A stretch of 64,000 nucleotides of DNA from Sphingomicrobium sediminis (GTDB lineage Bacteria; Pseudomonadota; Alphaproteobacteria; Sphingomonadales; Sphingomonadaceae): assembly GCF_023805295.1 (NCBI RefSeq), contig NZ_JAMSHT010000001.1, positions 248,001 to 312,000 on the forward strand, written 5' to 3'. Below are positions 18,262 to 25,307 of the stretch, piece after piece. Numbering within the stretch: position 1 is the stretch's first letter; each line of letters starts with the position of its first letter. A program made the position numbers and the translations under genes. The notes below the pieces were generated by a model. That model had not been told where the DNA came from. It saw only the letters and a program-made list of their open reading frames with translations, and searched no databases.

Positions 18262-19493
18262 GCGTCTTCGGCAGGGTCGCGGCGACAGGCGGCATCCTCG
18301 GCGAGGTGGCGCTCGACGATCTCGTCGAAGCCCGCCTCGTCGAAGTCGCTGGCGATCCATTCATTCTCGATGGCGCGCAGGCAACGCGCGACGGCAGGCC
18401 CAGCCTCAAGCCCGCGCGCAATGAGGTCGCCGCCCTTGATGGGCAGCTTGGGGATGTCCCAATTCTCGATATAGCGCACGGCCTCCTCACGGCTCTTGCC
18501 CGAGGGGCTTTCCCAATGGGGCGACAGGCAGATGCGGTCGATCGCGTAAAGTGGGCCAAGGCGATAGGCGAGCTCGCGCGCGCTGCCCTCGGCGGGGTTG
18601 GCGGCGCTCGACAGGCGGTCGCGCTGTTCCTTGGAGAATTTCAATCGGCTGGCGACCTCGCGGGCGACATCGGGATCGCGCGGGAGGAGGGCGGCGAGGC
18701 GGCGGATCGGGCGGAACTTGCGGCCGCTCTCCTGCTCGAAAGCGAGCAGGGCTTCGAGCCGGTTGATGCCGGGCGCCGTGATCTCGGGCAGGACCGGGGT
18801 GAAGATGCCGCGCTGCTCCATGATCCGCACCGTGGCGAGCGGGTCGGGTAGCGCGAGCAGCTTCAGCACCTCGTCGGCGATGCGTTCGCGCGACAGGGCC
18901 ATGAGGCTGTTGGCGTTCTCCGCGCAGGCATCCAGGCCCGCTGCATCGGGTTCGCCGCTGCCGAAGCGGGCATGGAAGCGGAAGAAGCGCAGGATGCGCA
19001 GGTGATCCTCGGCGATCCGTTCGTTCGCATCGCCGATGAAGCGCACGCGGCGGGCTTCGAGATCGTCGAGGCCGCCGAAATAGTCGAAAATCTCGCCGGT
19101 CCGGGGATCGGCGTAGAGCGCGTTGATGGTGAAATCGCGCCGCGCCGCATCTTCCTTCCAGTCGGTGGTGAAGGCGACGCTGGCATGGCGTCCGTCGGTG
19201 GCGAGGTCGGCGCGCAGCGTGGTGACCTCGACGACCGTATGGTCGCTGACCGCGGTGATGGTGCCATGGTCGATGCCGGTGGGAACGGCCTTGATGCCGG
19301 CCTTTTCCAGATAACCGATGACGCGGGCGGGCTCGTAGATGGTGGCGCAGTCGAGGTCGCTCACCTCTTCGCCGAGCAGGCCGTCGCGCACGGCGCCGCC
19401 GACGAACCGGATCGCATCCTGTTCGACATGCAGCGCTTCGAGCAGGCGCTCGACGCCCGGGCGGGCGGTGAGATCACGCACGTTCAACTTCAT
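18258..19493 (-). CDS. cca: CCA tRNA nucleotidyltransferase
   Basis: A 411-aa class II nucleotidyltransferase that adds or repairs the 3' CCA of tRNAs. FVGGAVRD (about 30-37) and DLD (46-48) are the nucleotide-binding and metal-binding motifs of the catalytic head, followed by the RRDFTINAL motif and the neck region IAEDHLRILRFFRF. ATG 19493 was chosen because MKLNVRDL begins the domain and overlaps the Nudix stop (ATGA). The single visible tRNA in the window already encodes CCA, so repair may be its main job here. Confidence 0.95.
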   Translation of the reverse strand: MKLNVRDLTARPGVERLLEALHVEQDAIRFVGGAVRDGLLGEEVSDLDCATIYEPARVIGYLEKAGIKAVPTGIDHGTITAVSDHTVVEVTTLRADLATDGRHASVAFTTDWKEDAARRDFTINALYADPRTGEIFDYFGGLDDLEARRVRFIGDANERIAEDHLRILRFFRFHARFGSGEPDAAGLDACAENANSLMALSRERIADEVLKLLALPDPLATVRIMEQRGIFTPVLPEITAPGINRLEALLAFEQESGRKFRPIRRLAALLPRDPDVAREVASRLKFSKEQRDRLSSAANPAEGSARELAYRLGPLYAIDRICLSPHWESPSGKSREEAVRYIENWDIPKLPIKGGDLIARGLEAGPAVARCLRAIENEWIASDFDEAGFDEIVERHLAEDAACRRDPAEDA

Positions 19494-20083
19494 GTGTTCA
19501 GACGCCTCGACAGGTTGACGATCATGGCAGCGGTCGCGCCCCATATATCGTAATCTTGGTAATCGATGCGCCAGTAGCGCCGCTGGCGCCCTTTGTAGAG
19601 CACTTCTTCTTCGCGATGATGTTTCGGGTCGAGCAAGTGGCCCATCGGCACCTCGAACCAATGGTCGACCTCGGCCTCGTTGGCGACCAGCGGCAAATCG
19701 GGTTCGACGAGGCCGATGACGGGCAGGACATGGAAGCCGGTGCCGGTGACGTAGGGATCCATGGCGCCGACCAGTTTGACCTTGTCGCGAGGCAGGGCGA
19801 TTTCTTCCTCGGCCTCGCGCAATGCTGCCTCGACCGCGGTTTCCCCACTATCGATGCGGCCGCCGGGGAAGCTGACCTGGCCGGCATGGTTGCGCATGTT
19901 GGCGTTGCGCTTGGTGAGGATGAAGCCGGGTCCCGGTACCGTGTCGACATGGCGATAGGTGATTGGCACCAGCACCGCGGCGGGCGTGGCATCGGGGGTT
20001 TCGTCGGGATCGAGATCGCCATGCAGCAAAGCGCGGCCTGTAGGCCGGTCCAGTGCGGCACGGAGTCGGTCGTAAAGAGGCAT
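19490..20083 (-). CDS. Nudix hydrolase, CoA pyrophosphatase type
   Basis: A 197-aa protein with the NuCoA signature LTKRNANMRNHAGQVSFPGG immediately before a Nudix box (GRIDSGE...REAEEE, about 75-97). This subfamily cleaves coenzyme A and acyl-CoA to phosphopantetheine and 3',5'-ADP. The last glycine of the Nudix box is not conserved. ATG 20083 was preferred over a longer frame reaching into the upstream gene. It is translationally coupled to cca and lies 17 bp after the DUF1285 gene. Confidence 0.92.
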   Translation of the reverse strand: MPLYDRLRAALDRPTGRALLHGDLDPDETPDATPAAVLVPITYRHVDTVPGPGFILTKRNANMRNHAGQVSFPGGRIDSGETAVEAALREAEEEIALPRDKVKLVGAMDPYVTGTGFHVLPVIGLVEPDLPLVANEAEVDHWFEVPMGHLLDPKHHREEEVLYKGRQRRYWRIDYQDYDIWGATAAMIVNLSRRLNT

Positions 20084-20100
20084 GATCCGATCAGTAAGGA

Positions 20101-20664
20101 TCAGTCGAAGGCGAAGAAAGTGCCATCCGACCAAATGCCGGGCGGGTCGGCGCCTTCTTGAATCGCGATTTCGGCAAGCTCGTAATAAAGCGGGCGCTCG
20201 ATCTCGGCTTCGAGCCGGCCGCGCACGAGCAGGCGTGGCGAGGGGCCGCGTTCGCCTTTGACCATGCGGATCGGATGGTCGGCATTGGCGATCAGCGCCT
20301 CGCCCGTATTGAGTTCGAAGCCGATGCGGCGTTTCTTGCCCTTGCCCTCATGTTTCATGACGACGGCGCGGAAGGGGAGGTGTTCGACCTCGATCGAGAG
20401 TTTCTCGACCGGCGTGACCAGCACGTAGCCGCCATCCTCCTCGCGCCGTAGGACGCTGGAAAAGAGCCGGACCATCGCGGGGCGTTTGATGAGGCCGCCC
20501 TGGTGATACCAACGCCCGTCGGCAGCGATGCGCATTTCGCTGTCGCCGCAATGGTCGGGGTTCCACTGGTCGACAGGCGGCGGGCCGCCGCCGGTTTCGA
20601 GCTCTTTTGCAAACGCGGCGAGCGAGGGGGCATCGAGGCGGGGCTGTTTCTTGGTTTCCGGCAT
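20101..20664 (-). CDS. DUF1285 domain-containing protein
   Basis: A 187-aa protein with the family hallmarks PPVDQWNPDHCGDSEMRI and DGRWYHQGGLIKR. DUF1285 proteins are conserved next to Nudix hydrolase and cca genes in alphaproteobacteria. Function is unknown. It heads the DUF1285-Nudix-cca operon and is divergent from the pteridine reductase-like gene. Confidence 0.88.
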   Translation of the reverse strand: MPETKKQPRLDAPSLAAFAKELETGGGPPPVDQWNPDHCGDSEMRIAADGRWYHQGGLIKRPAMVRLFSSVLRREEDGGYVLVTPVEKLSIEVEHLPFRAVVMKHEGKGKKRRIGFELNTGEALIANADHPIRMVKGERGPSPRLLVRGRLEAEIERPLYYELAEIAIQEGADPPGIWSDGTFFAFD

Positions 20665-20691
20665 GATCTCTTCATAGAGACCAACTCGTCC

Positions 20692-20732
20692 CTAGGGCCA
20701 TGGTTGCCTCGCAATCGCCAAGGCCCTAGTCG
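20692..20732. promoter_or_regulatory. Divergent promoter region with 8-bp inverted repeat; leaderless-type promoter for the SDR gene
   Basis: CTAGGGCC (20692-20699) and GGCCCTAG (20722-20729) are perfect inverted arms 22 bp apart between two divergent operons. On the plus strand TTGCCT (20704-20709), 17 bp and TAGTCG (20727-20732) make a promoter ending 6 nt before ATG 20739. The inverted repeat overlaps the -10 box and could be an operator. Confidence 0.45.
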
Positions 20733-20738
20733 GAGGCA

Positions 20739-21467
20739 ATGGAAAAATGCGCCCTTGTCACCGGATCGCGCCACCGTGTCGGTGCCGCCATCGCCAGACA
20801 CCTGGCGGATGCGGGCTGGCGCGTGTTCGCGCATGTGCGCCGCGGCGAGGATGACGTGCCGGAAGGGTGCGAGCGGGTGGTCGCGGACCTCGAGGCGCCC
20901 GATTGCGCCGCGCGCCTGTTCGACCAGATCGGCGATGTTCAGGTGGGGCTGCTCGTCAACAATGCCAGCCTGTTCGAGCCTGATGATTTGGGTACGCCGG
21001 ATGTCGATGCCTTCGATCGGCAGATGCGGGTCAATGCTCGCGCGCCCATGCTGCTCACCAGCGCCTTTGCCGCGCGGCATGTGGGCGGGGGCGATGCACT
21101 GATCGTCAATATCTCCGACGCCAAGCTGGCGGCGCCCAATCCCGATTATCTTAGCTATACGCTCAGCAAGGGCGCGCTCTCGACACTGACGGAGACGAGT
21201 GCGCGGGCGCTGGCTCACGAGGGGATTCGGGTCAATGCGGTCGCCCCTGCGGTCATGTTGCCCTCCGGGCCCATGAGTAATGAAGACTTCGCGGAGGTGC
21301 ACGATTTCAACCCGCTGCGTCGCGGGGTGGGGGTGGACGACCTTCTGGCTGCGCTCGACAGCCTCATCGCCAACCCTGTCCTCACCGGGCAGACCCTATT
21401 GTTGGACGCCGGCCAGCGCTTCATGGCGCTGGATCGCGACGTCGCTTTCTTGAAGGATGAAGAATGA
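20739..21467 (+). CDS. SDR oxidoreductase, pteridine/dihydromonapterin reductase-like
   Basis: A 242-aa short-chain dehydrogenase. TGSRHRVGAAIA is the nucleotide-binding loop with the RxG form seen in PTR1/FolM pteridine reductases, LLVNNAS is the NNA motif, and YTLSK supplies catalytic Tyr and Lys. The C-terminus lacks membrane segments. Its ATGA overlap with folB strongly suggests reduction of a pterin such as dihydromonapterin or dihydrofolate. The exact substrate is inferred. Confidence 0.85.
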   Translation: MEKCALVTGSRHRVGAAIARHLADAGWRVFAHVRRGEDDVPEGCERVVADLEAPDCAARLFDQIGDVQVGLLVNNASLFEPDDLGTPDVDAFDRQMRVNARAPMLLTSAFAARHVGGGDALIVNISDAKLAAPNPDYLSYTLSKGALSTLTETSARALAHEGIRVNAVAPAVMLPSGPMSNEDFAEVHDFNPLRRGVGVDDLLAALDSLIANPVLTGQTLLLDAGQRFMALDRDVAFLKDEE

Positions 21468-21868
21468 CCGAGCCGATCGAAGGCCTCGTCGCCCACCGAC
21501 CCAAGACGGTTCGCCTGTTTCTCGATTCGCTCGAGGTGCAGATCGATATCGGCTTCCATGACTATGAGATCGGCAAGCCGCAACGCCTGTTGGTGTCTGT
21601 GGAAGTGTGGATCGACCCGGCGCGGATGCCCGCGCGGGATGAAGAGGTCGAGGCTTGGAACTATGACCGCTTGCGCGAAGCCATTGAAAATCTTGCCTGT
21701 TCAGGTCGCTTTAATCTTCAGGAGAGTTTCCTCAAAGCCTTGTTCGACCGGGTCGCATCCATGGCGGGAGTGGAGGCCCTCCGCGTTCGGTCGGTCAAAC
21801 CCGACATTTACCCGAAAGCCCAGGGGGTTGGCGTGGAACTGGCAAGTTTCACCGGCGTTCATCCATAA
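21464..21868 (+). CDS. folB: Dihydroneopterin aldolase
   Basis: A 134-aa protein of the FolB family, converting dihydroneopterin to 6-hydroxymethyl-dihydropterin and glycolaldehyde in folate synthesis. The N-terminal VQIDIGFHDYEIGKPQRLLV contains the family motif with the conserved G..xxE, and the C-terminal VRSVKPDIYP carries the conserved lysine region. Length is normal. It overlaps the pteridine reductase-like gene by 4 nt. Other folate genes are not in the window. Confidence 0.88.
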   Translation: MTEPIEGLVAHRPKTVRLFLDSLEVQIDIGFHDYEIGKPQRLLVSVEVWIDPARMPARDEEVEAWNYDRLREAIENLACSGRFNLQESFLKALFDRVASMAGVEALRVRSVKPDIYPKAQGVGVELASFTGVHP

Positions 21869-21869
21869 T

Positions 21870-21902
21870 GGCGTCGAAACGCCCCACTTTGGCGACAAAG
21901 TG
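21870..21902 (+). terminator. Two tandem tetraloop hairpins after folB
   Basis: GGCGT-cgaa-ACGCC (21870-21883) is followed by CACTTTG-gcga-CAAAGTG (21885-21902), both perfect; the second has a GNRA-type loop. They lie 2 nt after the folB stop. There is no T-run, so they may protect the 3' end or assist Rho-dependent termination. Confidence 0.5.
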
Positions 21903-22000
21903 AATGTCGGGACGGTCCGAAGTACGACATTAGCGTAACAATTGCCCTTGCGGCCCCATAAGCGGGGCGATAGACAAGCGCGCTGTTGCCCGATGATATG

Positions 22001-22029
22001 TTGATACACGGACAACACCGAATCATACG
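22001..22029 (+). promoter_or_regulatory. Predicted promoter of the tonB-exbBD operon
   Basis: TTGATA (22001-22006), a 17-bp spacer and CATACG (22024-22029) fit a sigma-70-type promoter and would give a leader of about 60 nt. No clear Fur box was recognised nearby. The rest of 21903-22097 shows no ORF or further structure I can support. Confidence 0.4.
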
Positions 22030-22097
22030 GATCGGGGAATTTCTTCCGGTCCAGTGCCATGGACCCCCTGTGGCAAATCGAGGAGACGAGCGACTTC

Positions 22098-22781
22098 ATG
22101 GCTTACGCATCCAAGCGAGAAATGAGCTCGAACAAGACGGGGCCGCTCATCGTAGTGGCGCTCCTGCATATTGTTCTGGGCTATGCGCTGGTTAGCGGTC
22201 TGGCAATTCGCGTCGTCGAGAGCGTGCGAGAAGACATCTCCACCTTCGACGTCGAAGAAGAGCCGCCGCCCCCGCCCGAGGAACCGCCGCCCCCGCCGCC
22301 GGAACAGCCGCAAACGCAGGTTCCTCCGCCGGTCGTGGCGCCGCCGCCCATCGTGCGTACGAATACGACACCGCCCCCCATTGCTTCGCAGCCCACTGCG
22401 CCGCCGCCTTCGGTGACGCCCACGGCTCCGACCGCGCCGCCCGCGCCGCCGGCTCCCCCGCCGCCGCCGCCTCCGCCGCGGATCGAACCTGCTGCGCCGC
22501 GTGGTGACGTGCGGACCCTGTTCTCGGATTCCGACTATCCCCGTCGCGCCCTGCGTAACGGTGAAGAAGGAACTGCACGGGCCCGTCTGACCATCGGGAC
22601 CAACGGCCGTGTCAGTGGCTGCACCATCACGCAGTCGACCGGTTCGAGCCAGCTCGACCGTGCCACCTGTGACGTCCTCGAGCGCCGCGCGCGCTTCCAG
22701 GCCGCTACGGACAGCACGGGTGCCACGGTACAGGGCACGTACGATACTCCGCCGATTACGTGGCGAATCCAGGGCCGCTAG
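22098..22781 (+). CDS. tonB: TonB family energy-transducing protein
   Basis: About 227 aa. One N-terminal transmembrane helix (about 15-38, GPLIVVALLHIVLGYALV) is followed by FDVEEEPPPPPEEPPPPPP and a long Pro-rich spacer (about 50-140) that spans the periplasm. The C-terminal TonB domain contains YPRRALRNGEEG, where YP..A is the usual motif, and two cysteines. ATG 22098 has a GAGGAGACG site; an ATG at 22059 is in frame but less likely. It heads an operon with exbB and two exbD genes and transmits proton motive force to outer-membrane receptors. Confidence 0.9.
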   Translation: MAYASKREMSSNKTGPLIVVALLHIVLGYALVSGLAIRVVESVREDISTFDVEEEPPPPPEEPPPPPPEQPQTQVPPPVVAPPPIVRTNTTPPPIASQPTAPPPSVTPTAPTAPPAPPAPPPPPPPPRIEPAAPRGDVRTLFSDSDYPRRALRNGEEGTARARLTIGTNGRVSGCTITQSTGSSQLDRATCDVLERRARFQAATDSTGATVQGTYDTPPITWRIQGR

Positions 22782-22820
22782 GCTCGACAAACAAGAATTC
22801 ATCAAAGGGAATATCGACCC

Positions 22821-23615
22821 ATGAACACTGAACTCCTGCTCTCGGCTGCTGCCGAAAACCCGTACGGCTTCTGGGCCGCCATGGAAGAAGGCGGTCCGAT
22901 CGCCTGGATGACGTTCGGCGTCCTCCTCATTATGTCGGTCGGCAGCTTCTACATCCTCTTCACCAAGCTGCTTCAGCAGCAGAAGATCATCAACCAGGGC
23001 AACAAGGTTCGCGCCTCGTTCTGGAACTCGGCCAACCTGAAGGAAGCTTCGGGCAAGCTTGAAAAGAAGAGCGCCTATCGTGCGATCGTCGAGGACGCCC
23101 TCGTCGCGCAGGAACAGCATGGCAAGCTGACCGACCCGGTCGACCAGCATGACTGGATGATCGGTTCGCTCGAGCGTTCGAAGACCTCGATCGGCAACCG
23201 TCTCGGCGAAGGCCTCGCCTTCCTCGCGACCGTCGGTTCGACCGCGCCGTTCGTCGGCCTGTTCGGTACCGTTGTCGGCATCTACCGCGCGCTGATTAAG
23301 ATCGGTGCGTCGGGCCAGGCCTCGATCGACGCCGTCGCCGGCCCGGTCGGTGAAGCGCTGATCATGACCGCGCTCGGCCTGATCGTGGCCGTCCCGGCCG
23401 TGCTCGCCTACAACTGGCTGATCCGTCGCAACAAGGGCATCATGGAAGATCTCACCGCCTTCACAACGGACATCCATGGCTACCTGATGAGCGACGGCAA
23501 GGTCCGTCCGCAGCTCGCCGCTCCGGCCGCTGCCAAGAAGCCGGCCCCGGCCGCGCAGCCCAAGCCCGGCGCCACCGCCGGCGGCGCGCCGACCAAGCCG
23601 ACCGTCCGCAGCTAA
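22821..23615 (+). CDS. exbB: ExbB/TolQ-family proton channel protein
   Basis: A 264-aa MotA/TolQ/ExbB family protein with three predicted transmembrane helices: about 28-50 (MTFGVLLIMSVGSFYILFT), about 135-160 and about 180-205. The conserved cytoplasmic loop and GLFGTVVGIY and GEALIMTALGL motifs that form the pore are present. The Ala/Pro/Lys-rich C-terminal tail (about 235-264) is an unusual extension. It follows tonB by 39 bp with an AAAGGGA site. Confidence 0.93.
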   Translation: MNTELLLSAAAENPYGFWAAMEEGGPIAWMTFGVLLIMSVGSFYILFTKLLQQQKIINQGNKVRASFWNSANLKEASGKLEKKSAYRAIVEDALVAQEQHGKLTDPVDQHDWMIGSLERSKTSIGNRLGEGLAFLATVGSTAPFVGLFGTVVGIYRALIKIGASGQASIDAVAGPVGEALIMTALGLIVAVPAVLAYNWLIRRNKGIMEDLTAFTTDIHGYLMSDGKVRPQLAAPAAAKKPAPAAQPKPGATAGGAPTKPTVRS

Positions 23616-23626
23616 GCGGACCTGCG

Positions 23627-23654
23627 ACCGGGGCGCCGACATCGGTGCCCCGGT
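23627..23654 (+). other. Strong hairpin between exbB and exbD
   Basis: ACCGGGGC and GCCCCGGT form a perfect 8-bp stem, with CCG/CGG pairing again inside after a mismatch. It starts 11 nt after the exbB stop and lacks a T-run. It may stabilise the upstream tonB-exbB mRNA or attenuate transcription, which would set more ExbB than ExbD. Confidence 0.55.
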
Positions 23655-23715
23655 ACACCGGCCGGCCGACACGCGGCTTGCCGGAGGATTAGACGACTAG
23701 AAGGAAGTACCGCCC

Positions 23716-24207
23716 ATGGGCATGTCTGTCGGAATGGATCAATCGGGTGAAGATATCCCGATGTCCGACATCAACACGACGCCGCTCGTCGACGTCATGT
23801 TGGTTCTTCTCATCATCTTCCTCATCGCCGTCCCCGTCGTGCTCGAGACCGTTCCGGTCCGCCTCCCGACGGTCCAGTATGAAGCGACCGAAACGAAGCC
23901 CGAAAACGTGAACCTGTCGGTTCAGGGTGGCCCGGGTGGCACATGCGAGGTCTATTGGGACGTGACCCCCGTCACCAGCGAAGAATTGCTGGAACGTGCG
24001 GTCGAACGACTTGAGGAAGCCATCGATGCCGCTGGCGGTGTCCAGAATATCACCGAGGACAACCTCCCCGAGGCGCATATCCGCGGTGACATCGACACCC
24101 CGTACAAGTGCATCGGCGGTGCCATTTTCACGATGCAGCGTGCAGGCTTTGCGCGGGTCGGGTTCATTTCCGAACCGCCTGCCGGCAGCAACGTTCAGCG
24201 TCTTTAA
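23716..24207 (+). CDS. exbD: ExbD/TolR-family protein (first copy)
   Basis: A 163-aa protein with a short cytoplasmic N-terminus, the motif INTTPLVDVMLVLLIIFLI containing the proton-path aspartate, one membrane helix and a periplasmic domain. It differs from the two later copies in having Cys residues (CEVYWD, PYKCIGG) and an inserted helical stretch. It follows exbB by 100 bp. Confidence 0.92.
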   Translation: MGMSVGMDQSGEDIPMSDINTTPLVDVMLVLLIIFLIAVPVVLETVPVRLPTVQYEATETKPENVNLSVQGGPGGTCEVYWDVTPVTSEELLERAVERLEEAIDAAGGVQNITEDNLPEAHIRGDIDTPYKCIGGAIFTMQRAGFARVGFISEPPAGSNVQRL

Positions 24208-24223
24208 TTAGGAGATTGCGCTC

Positions 24224-24649
24224 ATGGCAGCAGCGACCCTCAGTGAAGATGGTGAGCCGATGATGGACATCAACACGACGCCGTTGATCGACGTCATGCT
24301 GGTGCTCCTCATCATGTTCATCATCACCATCCCGATCCAGACCCACGCGGTGAAGCTGGACCTTCCGCAGGACAGCAACTCCACGCCGCCGCCGGTCGAC
24401 CCGATCAAGAACAAGATCGTCGTCACCGAGGACAGCCAGGTGCTGTGGAACGGCGCGCCCGTTTCGCTGATCGACCTGCGTCAGTTCCTCGACGTCTCGC
24501 AGCAGCTGGTTCCGACCCCGGAACTGCACCTGCAGCCCGAGGCCAATGCCCGCTACGAGCTGGTCGACGAAGTGCTCGCGACCACCAAGCGCGCCAATGT
24601 CGAGAAGCTCGGATTCGTCGGCAACGAGGCCTACGCGAACGAGTTCTGA
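24224..24649 (+). CDS. exbD: ExbD/TolR-family protein (second copy)
   Basis: A 141-aa ExbD with the same membrane segment (INTTPLIDVMLVLLIMFII) and a short periplasmic domain ending EKLGFVGNEAY. It lies 16 bp after the first copy with an AGGAGA site, so both are made from one mRNA. It ends just before a strong terminator. It resembles the third copy more than the first. Confidence 0.92.
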   Translation: MAAATLSEDGEPMMDINTTPLIDVMLVLLIMFIITIPIQTHAVKLDLPQDSNSTPPPVDPIKNKIVVTEDSQVLWNGAPVSLIDLRQFLDVSQQLVPTPELHLQPEANARYELVDEVLATTKRANVEKLGFVGNEAYANEF

Positions 24650-24673
24650 TCTTCATGATCGGCACGAACAGGG

Positions 24674-24704
24674 AAGGGCGGCTTTCGGGCCGCCCTTTCT
24701 TTTT
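24674..24704 (+). terminator. Rho-independent terminator of the tonB-exbB-exbD-exbD operon
   Basis: AAGGGCGGC (24674-24682), loop TTTCGG and GCCGCCCTT (24689-24697) form a perfect 9-bp stem followed by a T-rich tract ending TTTTT. Confidence 0.92.
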
Positions 24705-24707
24705 GCC

Positions 24708-24735
24708 TTGCATCGGCACTATCATGGTATAACAT
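24708..24735 (+). promoter_or_regulatory. Predicted promoter for the third exbD
   Basis: TTGCAT (24708-24713), 16 bp and TAACAT (24730-24735) lie directly after the terminator and could drive the third exbD separately, with a leader of about 57 nt. Confidence 0.4.
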
Positions 24736-24798
24736 TACATAATGCGTGACGGAGGCTGTCCGCACAATTGCGGGCGGCGCGCGCACAAGGAGGTGCGT

Positions 24799-25233
24799 AT
24801 GGCGATGCAGGCAGGAACGAGCGGGGCGGCCGAGGCCAGCCCGATGGTCGAGATGAATACTACGCCGCTCATCGACGTGATGCTGGTGCTCCTGATCATG
24901 TTCATCATCACGATCCCGGTGCAGACGCATGCGGTGAAGCTCGACCTACCCGGTGACACCCCACCGACCGATTTCGTCCTGGAACCGGACCGCAACAAGG
25001 TGATCGTGACTTCAGACGACACGATCCTGTGGAACGGGGCGCCGACCGACCTCAAAGGGCTCGAGCGCATCCTGTTCGTGATGACACAGGCGCCGGTGCA
25101 GGCCGAACTCCACCTCCAGCCCGAACCCGATGCCCGCTACGAGCGTGTCGACGAGGTGCTGGCGATGGTGAAGACTGCCGAAGTGCAGAAGCTGGGTTTC
25201 GTCGGTAACGAGGCCTACGCGGCGGCCTTCTAG
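24799..25233 (+). CDS. exbD: ExbD/TolR-family protein (third copy, separate transcription unit)
   Basis: A 144-aa ExbD whose membrane motif (MNTTPLIDVMLVLLIMFII) and C-terminus (KLGFVGNEAYA) are nearly the same as in the second copy, so the two probably arose by duplication. ATG 24799 follows a perfect AAGGAGGTG site; an in-frame ATG at 24742 is less likely. It lies beyond the operon terminator and has its own candidate promoter. Confidence 0.9.
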   Translation: MAMQAGTSGAAEASPMVEMNTTPLIDVMLVLLIMFIITIPVQTHAVKLDLPGDTPPTDFVLEPDRNKVIVTSDDTILWNGAPTDLKGLERILFVMTQAPVQAELHLQPEPDARYERVDEVLAMVKTAEVQKLGFVGNEAYAAAF

Positions 25234-25244
25234 GGCCCCAAGGC

Positions 25245-25285
25245 AAAAGAAAAGGCCCGGCGTCCCCATCGGGATGCCGGGCCTT
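25245..25285 (-). terminator. Terminator between convergent exbD and DUF3857 genes
   Basis: AAGGCCCGGC (25252-25261) pairs perfectly with GCCGGGCCTT (25276-25285). On the minus strand it is followed by TTTTCTTTTG, so it is a good intrinsic terminator for the DUF3857 gene and could also slow transcription from exbD. Confidence 0.85.
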
Positions 25286-25307
25286 GTCTGTTGGCGTCAG
25301 TGTCGGC

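Noticed and set aside
22240..22490. Apparent tandem repeat in the proline-rich part of tonB
   Set aside because: The CCG-rich repetition only encodes the periplasmic spacer normal for TonB and shows no DNA-level repeat unit of interest.
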